Of a DNA stretch of 64,000 bases, positions 10,749 to 22,547 are shown piece by piece (the first letter of the stretch is position 1; every line of letters begins with the position of its first letter). The notes under the pieces were generated by a model. The model saw only the letters and a list, made by a program, of their open reading frames with translations. It did not search any database and had not been told where the DNA came from. The stretch is taken from NCBI GenBank assembly GCA_002189035.1, contig NEEC01000015.1, forward strand, positions 1,922,001-1,986,000. The letters run 5' to 3'. Source of the stretch: Utricularia gibba (Eukaryota; Streptophyta; Magnoliopsida; Lamiales; Lentibulariaceae). The position numbers were made by a program, and so were the translations under genes.

Positions 10749-13641
10749 TCAACGACCTCCGGACAACTGAATGGCGTCCTGGTTACAAATGGAGTCCTCT
10801 GGCCACTCCATTCTTCTCTGCAACCGCTCAAACTCCAGCTTCCTTGTGATCTCCTTCTGCTCCCAGGCTTCCCATTTCTGAGCCAGGCCTTCACCCTCCA
10901 GCATCTGCACAACTTCCGACATTGCCGGCCGATCCTCCGGTGAGGACTGCGTGCATAACAGGGATATCTGAACCATCACCTCCACTTCTTGCATCTCGAA
11001 GTTGCTACCTAAGTTCATGTCCACTATGTTCTCCAGTTTCCTCTGACTTTGAAGCTTTTTCACCTTCAAGATCATGTAGGAAGAATTTCAACACACCAAT
11101 TTCTCATTGTGCTGGGCAAGATGTCACATAAGAATCTGGACAGGAGGTTTAAAGGTGGTCGATAGCTCACAAGATCAAGGAGTAAGACATCATCTTCTTC
11201 TTCTTCCATGCGTGAGAAATCTATGGCTCGTTGGCCAGTTACTAGCTCCAACAGCATTATCCCATAACCAAAAACATCGGTCTTCTCAGATGATTTTCCT
11301 GTAGACAAGTATTCAGGAGCTATATGGCCCAGAGTTCCACGAACTACAGTCGTTACGTTAGTTTTCCTCACATCGACAAGCTTGGCCAACCCAAAATCGC
11401 CGACGACGGCCTCAAACTTGTCGTTAAGCAGCACATTTGCGGCTTTGACATCACGATGAATGATCTTGGGATTGCAGTGTTCGTGAAGGTACTCCAAACC
11501 ACGAGCTGTTCCCAGAGCTGCTTTCTTCCTGGTTGACCAATCCAACGCAGGCTGCCCTGGTTTCAGATCTGGCAGAAAGTGCAAGACAGGGGAAATATGT
11601 GATCAGGGAGGGGGCTGATGTGAGAGCAATAGGAACTAGTACCTCGTAGACGAGAGGCAACGCTCAAATTATGCATGAAGGGGTAAACCAAGAGGCGTTC
11701 TGTAGGTGTGGTGCAAAAGCCGATAAGCCGTAGAAGATTCCGGTGAACTGCAACGCTTATCATCTCCACCTCACGTTGGAATGCGGCATCACTCGCAGGA
11801 CTCTTGAAATCGGTCAAGCGTTTCACGGCAATCATTGTGTTATCAGCAAGAACTCCTTTATAGACTTTTCCAAATCCTCCCTGCCCAAGAACGTTTTCTT
11901 CACTAAAGTTGTCTGTAGCGAGCTGTAGTTCTATCCAAGAGAATCTCTTCAGCTGGCCAAATCCAAAGCTCTGGGCTTCACCTGAACATCAGAAACGCAA
12001 ACGAAATAGAAGATTTAAATCAACGTACAAGTTGGCATGAAGAAAGGGAATGAAGTGCTGTAAGAGCAAGTCAAACAACAACCTGCAACATCAACAAAAA
12101 CATCAAGTTTACATCGCCTGCTATGAGGGAGCCGCAGAAACAAATAGAGAATGCACCCAAGAAGCAAAATGAGAAAGAATGATGCCACAACAGTTCCAGT
12201 TGCAATGCCCGCCCAAGATTTTCGATGTTCTGTATAGATAACACGAATCAGCATTTTCTACTCTCATATCAACCTAAGAAACATTGAAATTATGTAATTA
12301 GTAACTACCTAGCTTTTCAGATGCACAAAGATGAGGAGAGCGGATGCCACAGTTCAAGTGGTTTCCTGTAAAACTGATGTGTGGAACTTAAAGGGACTAC
12401 AGTACATATACATGTAGCACGAAACTGTGAAGAATGTTAAATCTGAGCTCATACTTGTGTTTTGGAACCTTAAATAACTTATCTGGTATATTCCCAGTAA
12501 GACGATTCGAGGCAAGCTGACTGCACAGAAAGAAAGAAACAATGATGAATGAAGTGGATAGTTCAATAAACATGAGCAGGTGATGGTTGATATGCATCCA
12601 ACCATCAAGAAACTGCCATTTTATGGGGTGACTGAGAGATACAGTATAGAGTCAGCTTACACTTCTGTCAAGTTCAAAAGATTTGAAAGTGAGTCGGGAA
12701 TCTCCCCAGAAAGATGGTTGTGGCTCAAGATGCTGCTTAGACGAAAAAGAATCTCAGTCGAGAAGAAAATGGAGACATGCTAACAGAGCAACTACTTACA
12801 CGATGCTTACAGAAACGTTAGCTTCTCGAGATTGCCCAATGAAGATGGAATCTCTCCAGATAATTGATTATTCTCAAGATTTAGCATTGTCAAGCTAGTT
12901 ATATTCCCAAATGTATCAGGTATCTGGCCGTGGATGCTGTTCCCTTGCAGGTCTCTGAATTATAAACTAATTATCAAGAACTCACGCAAGGGAGTATCAA
13001 TCCATGAATTTCTACAGATGTCCAAGGATAAGGGAAACTGCGGGCACGTGAGTGTTTGTACATACAATGCAGTTAGCTTCTTCAAAATCCCAATTCCTGG
13101 TGACAGGACACCATTAAATCCCATGTTGGGCAATATCCTTGACAATCAAAACCAACCACTAATTGAGTTCATCGAGTATTAATGCCTGATAATGTAGCAA
13201 AAACGCTTGGAACAGCATGAAATCACTCTCAGGGGGAACTGGAAATACAAAAGTTAAAAGGCATACACTGATGTTACATTGTTAGTATCGTCACATGCAA
13301 CCTTAGACCAAGTGCAAGGACTGATTTGATAAGGATTCCAATCATGAAGCTGATTTTCAGATGCATTCAACGCACGTCTCAGCGCATACAAAGCTTCTCC
13401 TGTTACAGTAATTAATATTAGCATATGCCTAGATCCATCCGTCAGTTAGCTAAGCATTTTCACAAACAGCTGCCAGCAATCAACACCAGAGAAGATGATA
13501 AAGCAAAAATGGAACCTTGCTCATCGGCAGCCACAAGAACAGAAAAATATACCAACGCTAAGATTCCAAGCAGCACCCCCTGCTGGGAGATAACCCCTCG
13601 AGTTTTGCCGCCGAGATCTCGATTCCGGAGAAACAAAGCAT
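10749..13641 (-). CDS. LRR receptor-like kinase, subfamily II (At5g10290/At5g65240-like), with a frame break in exon 1
   Basis: Plasma-membrane receptor kinase. Exons in transcript order: 13641-13516, 13399-13267, 13137-13066, 12954-12811, 12732-12661, 12520-12455, 12373-12309, 12229-12083, 11981-11643, 11568-11171, 11063-10749. A signal peptide ([16 protein letters not shown]) precedes the LRR N-cap ([19 protein letters not shown]) and about five LRRs on 72- or 144-base exons, as in SERK relatives. The membrane span is [20 protein letters not shown]. The kinase has [16 protein letters not shown], an RD-type [14 protein letters not shown] and APEY. It ends in AIQLSGGR, shared with At5g10290-type kinases. 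Total 625 residues if one base is restored in the G5 run (C5 at 13576-13580 on +); as written, ATG 13641 runs into a stop after 27 codons. Ligand unknown. Confidence 0.88.
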
Positions 13642-14422
13642 TCCTGGAACTAAAACTCCGTTAGTCGAAACAGACCTTTCCCAGTATTCGCAAGAAGAAA
13701 TGGACATCATAGTGGCCGAGAAACAACGCAGTCCCCAAACCGCGAATCCCTCAGTCGCAACCGACGTATCTTCTTCCAAAAAACATGGTTTTCCCTTACT
13801 GGACACATCATATTTCCAACCATGCTCCATTTTCTTGATTCTTCTAGCATTTATTGCCACTTCCCCGGAGTCGAGAAATTTCATGATGTTCAGCGTAGAA
13901 CGGGAACTCTTGTTCCGTTTCTCTTCACCCCACATACACAACCCCACCAAAATCTTGTTCTGCCACGGATTCTGAACCCAGAAAAGCTCATTGTTAGAGG
14001 TGTAAAAATGGAAGATCACTTCAGAAAAGAAGCCAAATTCTCCCTATTCAATTCCATGATAATGGAACCCGAATCCGACGCATGGTAAGTACATTCCTTC
14101 AGCATTCACACCCATAGACACAAAAGTGAGGTATCGGGCACCACCCCCACCGGAGATGGGGGCATTTTGGGACATTTTCTTATTCTAAAGCAACCTATAA
14201 GAAACCGACAAGCATTCAGGGAATTTGTGATTGATAGAGACATCTCACCAATCCTTAGCTGATGTATTTTCTGGTGCGAGAAAAAAGCTGACGATGTGTT
14301 TTTGTGCCGTCAGCCAGGCGATTGTTCTTTTCCAATTCCGTAGCCAACTCATTGGAAATGGGAATCATAACCTGAAATTGCAGTCTGACGGGCGGCCGCC
14401 ACGAGTAATGTGCTAGTAGAAT
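13642..14422. promoter_or_regulatory. Divergent intergenic region between the LRR kinase and the peroxidase
   Basis: 781 bases separate the two start codons, which point away from each other, so both promoters must lie here. On the minus strand the frame of ATG 13641 stays open back to an ATG at 14019, adding up to 126 codons; that part resembles no kinase N-terminus and is more likely 5' leader. No clear TATA box was identified for either gene. Confidence 0.45.
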
Positions 14423-15568
<1,146 letters not shown>

Positions 15569-15708
15569 GTTTGGTCTGTAATAATGGAGACAATGCACAC
15601 CAAAAAAACACGTAGAATATCAACGTATGTCGTTTGAAAGAAGCAGTGTAATTTATGCATGGGATGGTGAATCCGCAGTCAAGAAAATGTTGGCTTTACA
15701 CCTGTGAT

Positions 15709-15876
15709 TTAAGGGTATTGCCAAGAAGCAGCAACTACGACCTGGAGGCGGCCAATGAGAGTGCGGTACTCTGCGGGATCGGCCTGGGCCTTGGCAACTC
15801 TCTTCTTTTTCTCCGCTACTCTGGCTAGCTCTTTCTTTGCAATGCCAATGGGGTCACCGGCCTTCGGATCCACCGG
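15709..15876 (-). other. Unrecognised conserved-looking small ORF/exon
   Basis: Read on the minus strand after a good acceptor (TTGTTGCAG at 15885-15877), the frame gives about 55 residues ending at TAA 15709-15711: VDPKAGDPIGIAKKEL, then ARVAEKKKRVAKAQADPAEY and RTLIGRLQVVVAASWQYP. The composition (charged helix, few rare codons) looks like a real protein C-terminus. No in-frame ATG precedes it; the same frame meets TAG at 15891-15889 and another TAG further upstream. A possible leader exon (ATG near 16013, MTGN..) and a U-rich 80-base intron can be seen, but the phases do not join. It may be the last exon of an unrecognised small gene, a gene broken by an indel, or a pseudogene. I do not know the family. 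Confidence 0.35.
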
Positions 15877-16254
15877 CTGCAACAAGTTCTACCGCATTCG
15901 ATCAATAAACTGCACGAAGGTGTATAAAAAATCAGCAAACTTCAATCGCCGTTGAGAGGAAATCTAGGAAGAAGGACTGAACTCGTACAGTTTCCGGTCA
16001 TCGTCAATCTCCACACTTCGTCGGATTAGAAATCTCGAAGTTTAAGAAGAAAAGCAATTGAACGTGTTCAACGCAGAGCTCTAGGGCACAAAACAATTCT
16101 AGAAGAAGCCAAAAACCATTAACCATGAAAATGGGCCTTCATTGCGAAAGGAGATTCTAATATGGGCCTAGAGCGGTAGAGCCCATTCACAGCACGCTCA
16201 TAATGCGGCACGTGAAAAATGAAAACCGAAAACCAGAGTGCCTTCTTTACGTCG

Positions 16255-17125
16255 CCGACGAGAATGCCATCGGCGTGAGATGCGCTTCCTGGAGAATTAT
16301 TTCGTCGATCGAGCAGGGGAGGAGAGTCTTGGCAACGAACGCCATGTTTCCCTCTTCAAAGACTACAGATATAAGGTAGAATAAGGGTTATCCTCCATTT
16401 GCGATGGCATTTTGAAACTTGTTGATTCGAAACTCATTTGCCCGGCGTCCAGTGGCGATTCTAAGGTCTTTTACCCAGTGATGAAAGGCGATTATCATCG
16501 ATATCTTGTGGAGTTTAGAATTTAGGGCAACGCGTAAGGAAGCAGCCGAAAACACACTCTCTGCTTATAAGTCTGCCCAGGTCATGATCCTACCTTTAAA
16601 TATTGGTTCCATCCTTGTCCACTATGCTCGGACTTTGATCTCATCTATCAACAAAGAAGATTGTTTTGGAGGCCATACCATTTAGATCGTGGTGAAGTTG
16701 TTAGAAATACAGGAACTTTTCAGTGAAGCCTAATCAAGTCTTGGCTTGCGTTGATGTATCGCCCTTTTATGAATGAATACTGGTTCATTTCATCATTGTT
16801 GAGTACCTCGTTTGTCCGGGGTGTGCAGCACATCGCCAATGCTGAACCAACTCCGGCCCGGCTTCCCACTCAACTTCTCTGTATTTCATCCACTACGAGG
16901 TTTTCAAAGCAGGTAAGCTCTAAACTGATGTATAGTCAGACGGATTCATTGATCTGGGAGGTTCATTTGACAGCCCTGTTTGCTATGCTACCCTTTCTAG
17001 GCCTTCGATGAAGGGATTGCGGAGGTAGATACCATCGGCGAAGAATCATACAAAGACACCACTCTCATCATTCACCTCCTCAGCAACAACCTCTCTAAGC
17101 CGGTCTGGATTCTACTACGTCTTTT
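16255..17125 (+). pseudogene. Decayed, intron-containing 14-3-3 gene copy
   Basis: Three blocks of 14-3-3 sequence lie in order. Block 1 (about 16259-16580): NAIGVRCASWRIISSIEQ; then, after a frame shift, EESLGNERHVSLFKDYRYKVE, a stop, [35 protein letters not shown], another stop, and EAAENTLSAYKSAQ ending at a conserved donor. Block 2 (about 16829-16915): IANAEPTPARL and LNFSVF in shifted frames. Block 3 (about 16999-17110): [19 protein letters not shown] followed by [12 protein letters not shown]. Intact 14-3-3 proteins read the same blocks (KNVIGARRASWRIISSIEQ; GDYHRYLAEF; AFDEAIAELDTLGEESYKD). The N-terminal exon is missing. Retained splice junctions show duplication by DNA rather than retroposition. 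Stops and frame shifts rule out function. Confidence 0.85.
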
Positions 17126-17507
17126 CTACTTTGACTGGATGTTTGGCGGCTATTTTCGTTCTATTCTTAATATATTCTGCATTGGGAGGGAAAAAAGATG
17201 GAATTTTTTTAAAGGGAGGAAGAAGCTTTATCCCAATGGGCAAGTTGACAACTCGCCGGCCTTATCTAGTTTGTGGCTAATTACCATTGGGCCCCCAGAG
17301 GACGCCCTGGCGATCTGGACATCCCTGTCCCACATTGTCCCGTTCTTTAATACTTTATAAAAACTGCAGCATCAAGACAACTACAATGCCTTCGTTGGAT
17401 TTTTCTTCTTTTTTCCACGCGCGAAAGTGCAGGATGATACATACAAAAACATTCATTGTCATCAATATCTGGTTACTTGATATTGATGTTGATTCCGGGA
17501 AGCGAAG
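17126..17507. other. Spacer between the 14-3-3 pseudogene and the HD-Zip gene
   Basis: About 380 bases; no further 14-3-3 exon was recognised. The right end is probably the 3' untranslated region of the HD-Zip gene, which is transcribed leftward. Confidence 0.35.
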
Positions 17508-18596
17508 CTACTGCCTTTCAAAGGTCATTGGGGTGTTCCCAAATGGATCCCAGTCGTTATCTGTGGAATTATGCCAGTGAAGTGTAGGCGCTTGATCCAC
17601 GGAAAACAAACAACTGCAGGAGTCTTCTTCTTCTCCTAACAAACTGTGCTCCACATCCCCATCTCCATCAGCCAACTTGAAGCAACTAGGAGTAGGAAGA
17701 AAACAGGAAACCGCAGTGTTGTTGTCATCGTTGTTCATGACTCCACTAGAATCACTGTCGTAAGATCCACCTGAGAACTGAACAGGAACTGTAACCAGTT
17801 TCATCTTCTCCGCTATAGCTTCTTTTTTCCTCTCTTGAATCTAAAGCATATTAACAAAAGGTGAAAGACTGGGAACAGCTTTTTGGTTTGAAGTTTTTGT
17901 TAGCAAGACAAAAAGGGTCGTACTTTTGTTTTAGTCTGGATTTCACCGTCTTCATTCAGCTTAGACTTGAGTTCTTCGATCTGAAACAACAACCCAGATC
18001 AACAAGTTGAAAAAGAAGCAAACTTGGGAGTTTTTTTAAACCTCTGTGAGAAAAGCTTGGTTTTCAAGCTGGAGTTTCTCCATATCGTGTTTAAGGGAAT
18101 TGCAGTTGGATTTTAGGACAACGTAGTCTCTCTCAAGTTGCTTGGTTTTCCACCGGGCACGGCGGTTTTGAAACCAAACTGCAACCTGCCGGGGTTGCAG
18201 ACTGACTTCAAGGGCTAACTTCATCTTCCTCTCAGGACCCAGCTTGTTGTCAACTTCGAAATTTCTCTCCAGTTCTTTGACTTGATTAATGGTCAACCTC
18301 CTTTTCTTCTCAAAAACTGGGTTTAATTCTTCATCTAACATGGTCCCAAACTCCCTGATCAAAATGGGTCCATTTCCTTGATTATTCTCACCTACAGAGG
18401 TTACAGAGGAAGATGAAGAGATCAGACTTGCTGAAAATGGTATCTGTAAAAGGAAGAATCTTGTTTTGAACGATTTCCAGATACATTTACATTTTGAAAT
18501 ACTCAGCAGGAAAAGCAGTAGAGAGTAAGTACCTGTAGAGGTGGAAGAGATGGGCATCAATGTACTGAAGGAATCAACACCGTAGAGTTTCTTCAT
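17508..18596 (-). CDS. Homeodomain-leucine zipper class I transcription factor (ATHB5/6/16-like)
   Basis: Exons in transcript order: 18596-18533, 18430-18042, 17980-17924, 17840-17508; 280 residues. The start [14 protein letters not shown] matches the MKRLxSSDSLxxLM start of the ATHB5/6/16 clade. An in-frame ATG at 18629 would add 11 residues. The homeodomain runs from [20 protein letters not shown] to [21 protein letters not shown], followed directly by the leucine zipper ([20 protein letters not shown] .. IEELKSKL), which crosses two introns. The C-terminus is acidic and ends [16 protein letters not shown]. Exon 2 uses the second of two nearby AGs (TTTTCAG|CAAG); only that choice keeps frame. 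Class I members bind CAATNATTG as dimers and act in ABA and light responses (family knowledge). Confidence 0.92.
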
Positions 18597-19844
18597 CCTT
18601 GTTGGCTTAGCTGAAACCACTGTCTTCATCCGTGTCTGCGAGAAATGAAAAGGGGTGTGAGTGTGATTGGTTTGTCTTCCTATGAGCCAATCCTTTTGCA
18701 GATATACAATCCCGAGAGGCACAATTCTCTATGCGTTTGAAAGCATTGTGCAGTCTTTTCTCTTTAGTGTGATTCAGTCTTCTCCTTCCTTTCTCCTCTG
18801 CTACTCCAATCTCCACCGCCCACCTAAGCAAAAGTTAAATGCTTTTACAACTCAAACCAACAAGCCGAAGCTAAAGAAAATAAGCCCAAGAAACACATGG
18901 GACTCACCAAGAAGCAGAAGTAATAAGATTTCGCAGTTTCGACCTCTATATTCACACGGTTGGTTAGAAAATGTTTTTTCTACCTATCAATTTGAAGTTG
19001 AGGAGGGCCCGGAGAGAAAAGGTTGAGTTGATGCGAGAAAATCAGTGAACTGCCGCACTGACCACATGGCTTTTCAAAAGCGCAGCATCTTTGAAATGAA
19101 CCCAACCACGGTCTCTTAACGTCCTTGGAATCTAACTAGGGTCAGTTCCGTGTCAGCAAATGAAAGGAACCCGAGATTTTAACAAAATGGAACTTCTTCA
19201 TCCCCATCACACACCCATTGATGTGTTGAGATCCATCTTGCTGTGCTCCAGAAGAATCTGCCCGTATCTTAGTGCGCGCCATTCACAGAATGAGACATAA
19301 GTCTTATCTGAAAACAAATTTCCAGCTCAGAGATTCGCCTCATAAAGTTCAAATAGATAACAGGTATCCCAACCAGGAAAAGAGTTGATTCGTGCCTTGA
19401 TATTCAAGAAAAACGGCAGAGATGATGAAAAAAAATACATGCAAATGCAAAAATTAAACACGTGGAAATCAGCTATTACTGATGAAGATTGATTTTTGGT
19501 TTAGGCAATTCTTCGAAAACATAGAGTGCTAAAACTGGAAACACGCCGTCCAACACAGAATATAGTAGTTACATACATATTCACATCCACTGTTTGCAAA
19601 AGCTTTCAACCAGCAATCATGCACCAAATGGACGCCATCTCCCTCCTTCAATCCTAAAAGCAAACAAAGCCGCATCCAAAAGATAATAAAACCATGGACA
19701 CAGCCTCGATATCATATCAACATTTCAGGTTTGAAGTCAAGAAGAGCATGGTGACTGATTTACTCAAAAAGGTAAAATAAAAGTACTTCCTTTCTGAAAA
19801 ACATTTCAGGTTTGGAGTGCACAGTACTCAGCTCATTGAAAAGC
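18597..19844. other. Spacer including the HD-Zip promoter
   Basis: 1.25 kb to the left edge of the MITE. On the minus strand the frame upstream of the HD-Zip ATG is open to 18722, so a longer N-terminus is possible but unlike the family. Beyond 19020 no coding frame, RNA gene or bounded repeat was recognised. Confidence 0.4.
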
Positions 19845-19852
19845 AATGGCAC

Positions 19853-20345
19853 CAGTGTTTTAAAATGGGTTGAACCCATTAAACCCTTTAACTATGGGTT
19901 GAATCGGATTCATTAATTTTGAATTATATTTATCAAAATATTAGAATATAATTATAAAATCATAATTTAGTATATCAAAATATTGAAAATATAAAAAATA
20001 AAAATATATCTATCAATAATTGATGCAATTACATTAAAAGTTTTATCAAAATCATATTTATCATTTCATATCTCATTCAAATAATGTATAATTTAAATAT
20101 AAATAATTATTTTCTACTATCAATATAAATACATATATAAAAATATAATTATTAAGATTTATTTTGAAATATATATCAAATATGTATAACATATTTTATA
20201 TTTATTCATAATCATTATCATAAAATAAGTAATAAAAAAATAAAAAAATAAAAGTAATGAATACAATTGGATCCAATCCATCAAAACATGAGTTCGGATC
20301 GAACCGGGTTCAACCATGGGTCGAACCCAGGTTTTTAAAACACTG
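19853..20345. mobile_element. hAT-type MITE with 8-bp target-site duplication
   Basis: The element is 493 bp. Its left end reads CAGTGTTTTAAAA and its right end is the exact inverse complement (TTTTAAAACACTG). The similarity continues inward: GGGTTGAACCC on the left against GGGTCGAACCC on the right. The flanks are a perfect 8-bp direct repeat, AATGGCAC, at 19845-19852 and 20346-20353. CAGTG-type termini with 8-bp duplications define hAT-superfamily non-autonomous elements. The interior is A/T-rich with no transposase frame. The perfect duplication points to a fairly recent insertion, between the HD-Zip and ZF-HD genes. Confidence 0.92.
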
Positions 20346-20353
20346 AATGGCAC

Positions 20354-20748
20354 TGCTATCACCCCAGGCACTGCAATAAAATTTGCAAATAGTACTTGAA
20401 GCTTCAAGGGCAGGCCGTACAAAATATATGGGCCTAGGTCCATGAAGCCAGATCGGCCCAATAGCTATTCCACACCTTCTAGGGATGTGCTCCTCTGTGA
20501 AATCATCTCGTGCACCTCCGCCACCCTTCTCCAATCATTCACATTTTCCTGAATTTGTTTATTTATCTCCTAATTTCGGAGAATGTGATTAGTTTAATCA
20601 AAGAATTTGGGACTGAATTTAATCTAATTATAGAGATGATTTAAATGGCAACCGCTAAATTTAATATTTATTAAATAATTGTTTTTTATATATTCCCTAC
20701 GGAGATGCTCTGAGTAAGCTGCTGGGTGTCATTCCGCTCTTCGAAGGG
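20354..20748. other. Promoter-side spacer of the first ZF-HD gene
   Basis: About 395 bases between the MITE and the ZF-HD ATG. GGCCCA (inverse of TGGGCC) occurs near 20455-20460, and the last 150 bases are AT-rich. A TATA-like TTTTTATATATT lies near 20682-20693, about 60 bases before the ATG. No gene seen. Confidence 0.35.
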
Positions 20749-21417
20749 ATGGAGTTCGAGGATCAAGATGCCGGCCACGATGAACTCCCGATGAGCACAA
20801 ACTCAGGTGGGGGCAGCTCCACGGCGGCGAAGGCGGAAAACTACGTGCCTCCACCTGAGACGAAGTCCAATTACATGGAGTGTCTGAAAAACCACGCCGC
20901 CTCAATCGGCGGTCACGCCTTCGATGGCTGCGGCGAGTTCATCGCTGCGGGGGGAGACGGAACTCTGCAATCCTTGAAATGCGCCGCCTGCAACTGCCAC
21001 CGCAATTTCCACCGGAAGGAAAACGAGCCAGGCCCGTCACCCCTCTACCTACAACAACGGCAGCAAATGCTACTCGCAGCCAGTCATCATAACCACGGCC
21101 ATTACGGGTACCGTGGGCAGAGTGGGTATTTCCACGTACCGCCGCCGCTTCTGGCGCTTCCGTCGAGCTCCAGGGAAGACGCGGACGAGCGTCACTCAAA
21201 CCCAAGTGGGAAAAAAAGGTTCAGAACAAAGTTTTCACAGGAGCAGAAGGAGAGAATGCTGAGCTTCTCGGAGAGCTTGGGGTGGAAAATTCAGAAACAG
21301 GATGAAGAATCTGTGCAGCAATTGTGCAATGAACTGGGAATCAAGAGGCATGTTTTGAAAGTGTGGATGCATAACAATAAGCGCACCCTCAGTGGCGGTG
21401 GCGGTAAGAAAACGTAG
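20749..21417 (+). CDS. Zinc-finger homeodomain (ZF-HD) transcription factor
   Basis: Intronless, 222 residues, as usual for this plant-specific family. The ZF-HD dimerisation domain is near residues 41-95: [20 protein letters not shown] then LKCAACNCHRNFHRKE, with the conserved Cys/His ligands. The homeodomain is near residues 155-215: KKRFRTKFSQEQKERMLSF, GWKIQKQDEESVQQ and [12 protein letters not shown], with the diagnostic WMHNNK in helix 3. The linker is rich in His, Gln and Pro. ZHD proteins act in development and stress, often as heterodimers. A second, clearly different ZF-HD gene lies at 39418-40302 on the other strand. Confidence 0.93.
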   Translation: MEFEDQDAGHDELPMSTNSGGGSSTAAKAENYVPPPETKSNYMECLKNHAASIGGHAFDGCGEFIAAGGDGTLQSLKCAACNCHRNFHRKENEPGPSPLYLQQRQQMLLAASHHNHGHYGYRGQSGYFHVPPPLLALPSSSREDADERHSNPSGKKRFRTKFSQEQKERMLSFSESLGWKIQKQDEESVQQLCNELGIKRHVLKVWMHNNKRTLSGGGGKKT

Positions 21418-22547
21418 CTCAAAACTATAAAACCCTATTTCTCAAAGATTCGATCTTTTCGCCAATTCTTCCGTATTACCCGGCTACAAGTCTTCCGCCA
21501 CTTCTCCTCCGACATGCTTTCGTCATTTCCCGACGTGAGGTTATGCCGACGATGTTGTATTTACCACAATCGCTTTACTTTTGTTCTCACCGGTTTGTCT
21601 TCACTACGATTACGCAACATGTCTGATCCTAGAAGACCGTGCGCATTGGGAAGGAAAATCAGGATTCCGGGCTCATGTGCTTATCTATCGCTGAGGACTG
21701 AGGAGTCATCTTCTGAAACCGCGTATGCTTCCTCCATTGATATTCACAATCAGAAGTTAGTAATTAGATTGTAACTTATCTGTTTGATGCTGTGAGGAAA
21801 GCACACTCTTCATGGGGTGATTATTTTTAGTATTTCTTTTTTTACTTTTAGAAATAATACTTATCTTGTTTTTTAAAAAAATTAGTCGTTAATATTCATT
21901 TAAAAAATGATAAAAATTCGAGTAGTGGAGCTTTGAAAATTGGGAATATTTAATCAGATACCATATTTAAGAAATAAGACCTTGTTTGGTTATTATTCAA
22001 AAAATATTTTTCGAGAAATTTTTTTAATAAAATGAAAATCATACATCCGTATCTTATTGAAAATAAAAAATATTTTTAAATGTTTTATTTTTAAAGACAT
22101 AAATTGGTTATTTTTTATAATAAAACTATTTTTAATACTTTTCTAAAAATATCATATTAACAAATTGAATTGATAAAAAAATTATTTAATTTGATTCATT
22201 TTTTCGAGACTCAATTCTAAGAAAATAAAATTATTGAATTTTTTAATTTTTAAAAAATAAGAATCACTTCTAAATTTATAATTCTTGTTTTAAATAGAAA
22301 TTAAAAAAAACTGGAAAATCTTTTTTCACATAAATTAATAAACATTTATAAATCGAATATATTTTGGGAGTCGGCTGACTGCGCATTAAGAAGGCATCAC
22401 AAAAATATAGAATTGTGGATTTTGCCCTTTTCCGATCTCCCCTGTCTCCAGGCTTCTCCGACCGGAACGGAGAATCTGCTCATGGGGTTACCAGAAAAAC
22501 CCGACCCGATTCTGGACTCATTAGGGATACCAAAACTGCGAGACTTG
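21418..22547. other. AT-rich spacer with a possible worn MITE
   Basis: 1.13 kb between the ZF-HD gene and the cyclin D stop. From about 21830 to 22350 it is extremely A/T-rich. The segment from ACCTTGTTTGGTTATTATTC (about 21979) to the region near 22340 has a MITE-like left end (CTTGTTTGGTT), but I could not find matching right-end inverted repeats or a target duplication, so it is not called. No gene recognised. Confidence 0.35.

Noticed and set aside
20325-20340. GGGTTCAACC / GGTCGAACCC resembling a tRNA T-arm box B
   Set aside because: It is part of the MITE terminal repeats and no cloverleaf can be formed around it.
21979-22350. Possible second worn MITE with CTTGTTTGGTT left end
   Set aside because: No matching right-end inverted repeat or target duplication could be found by eye.
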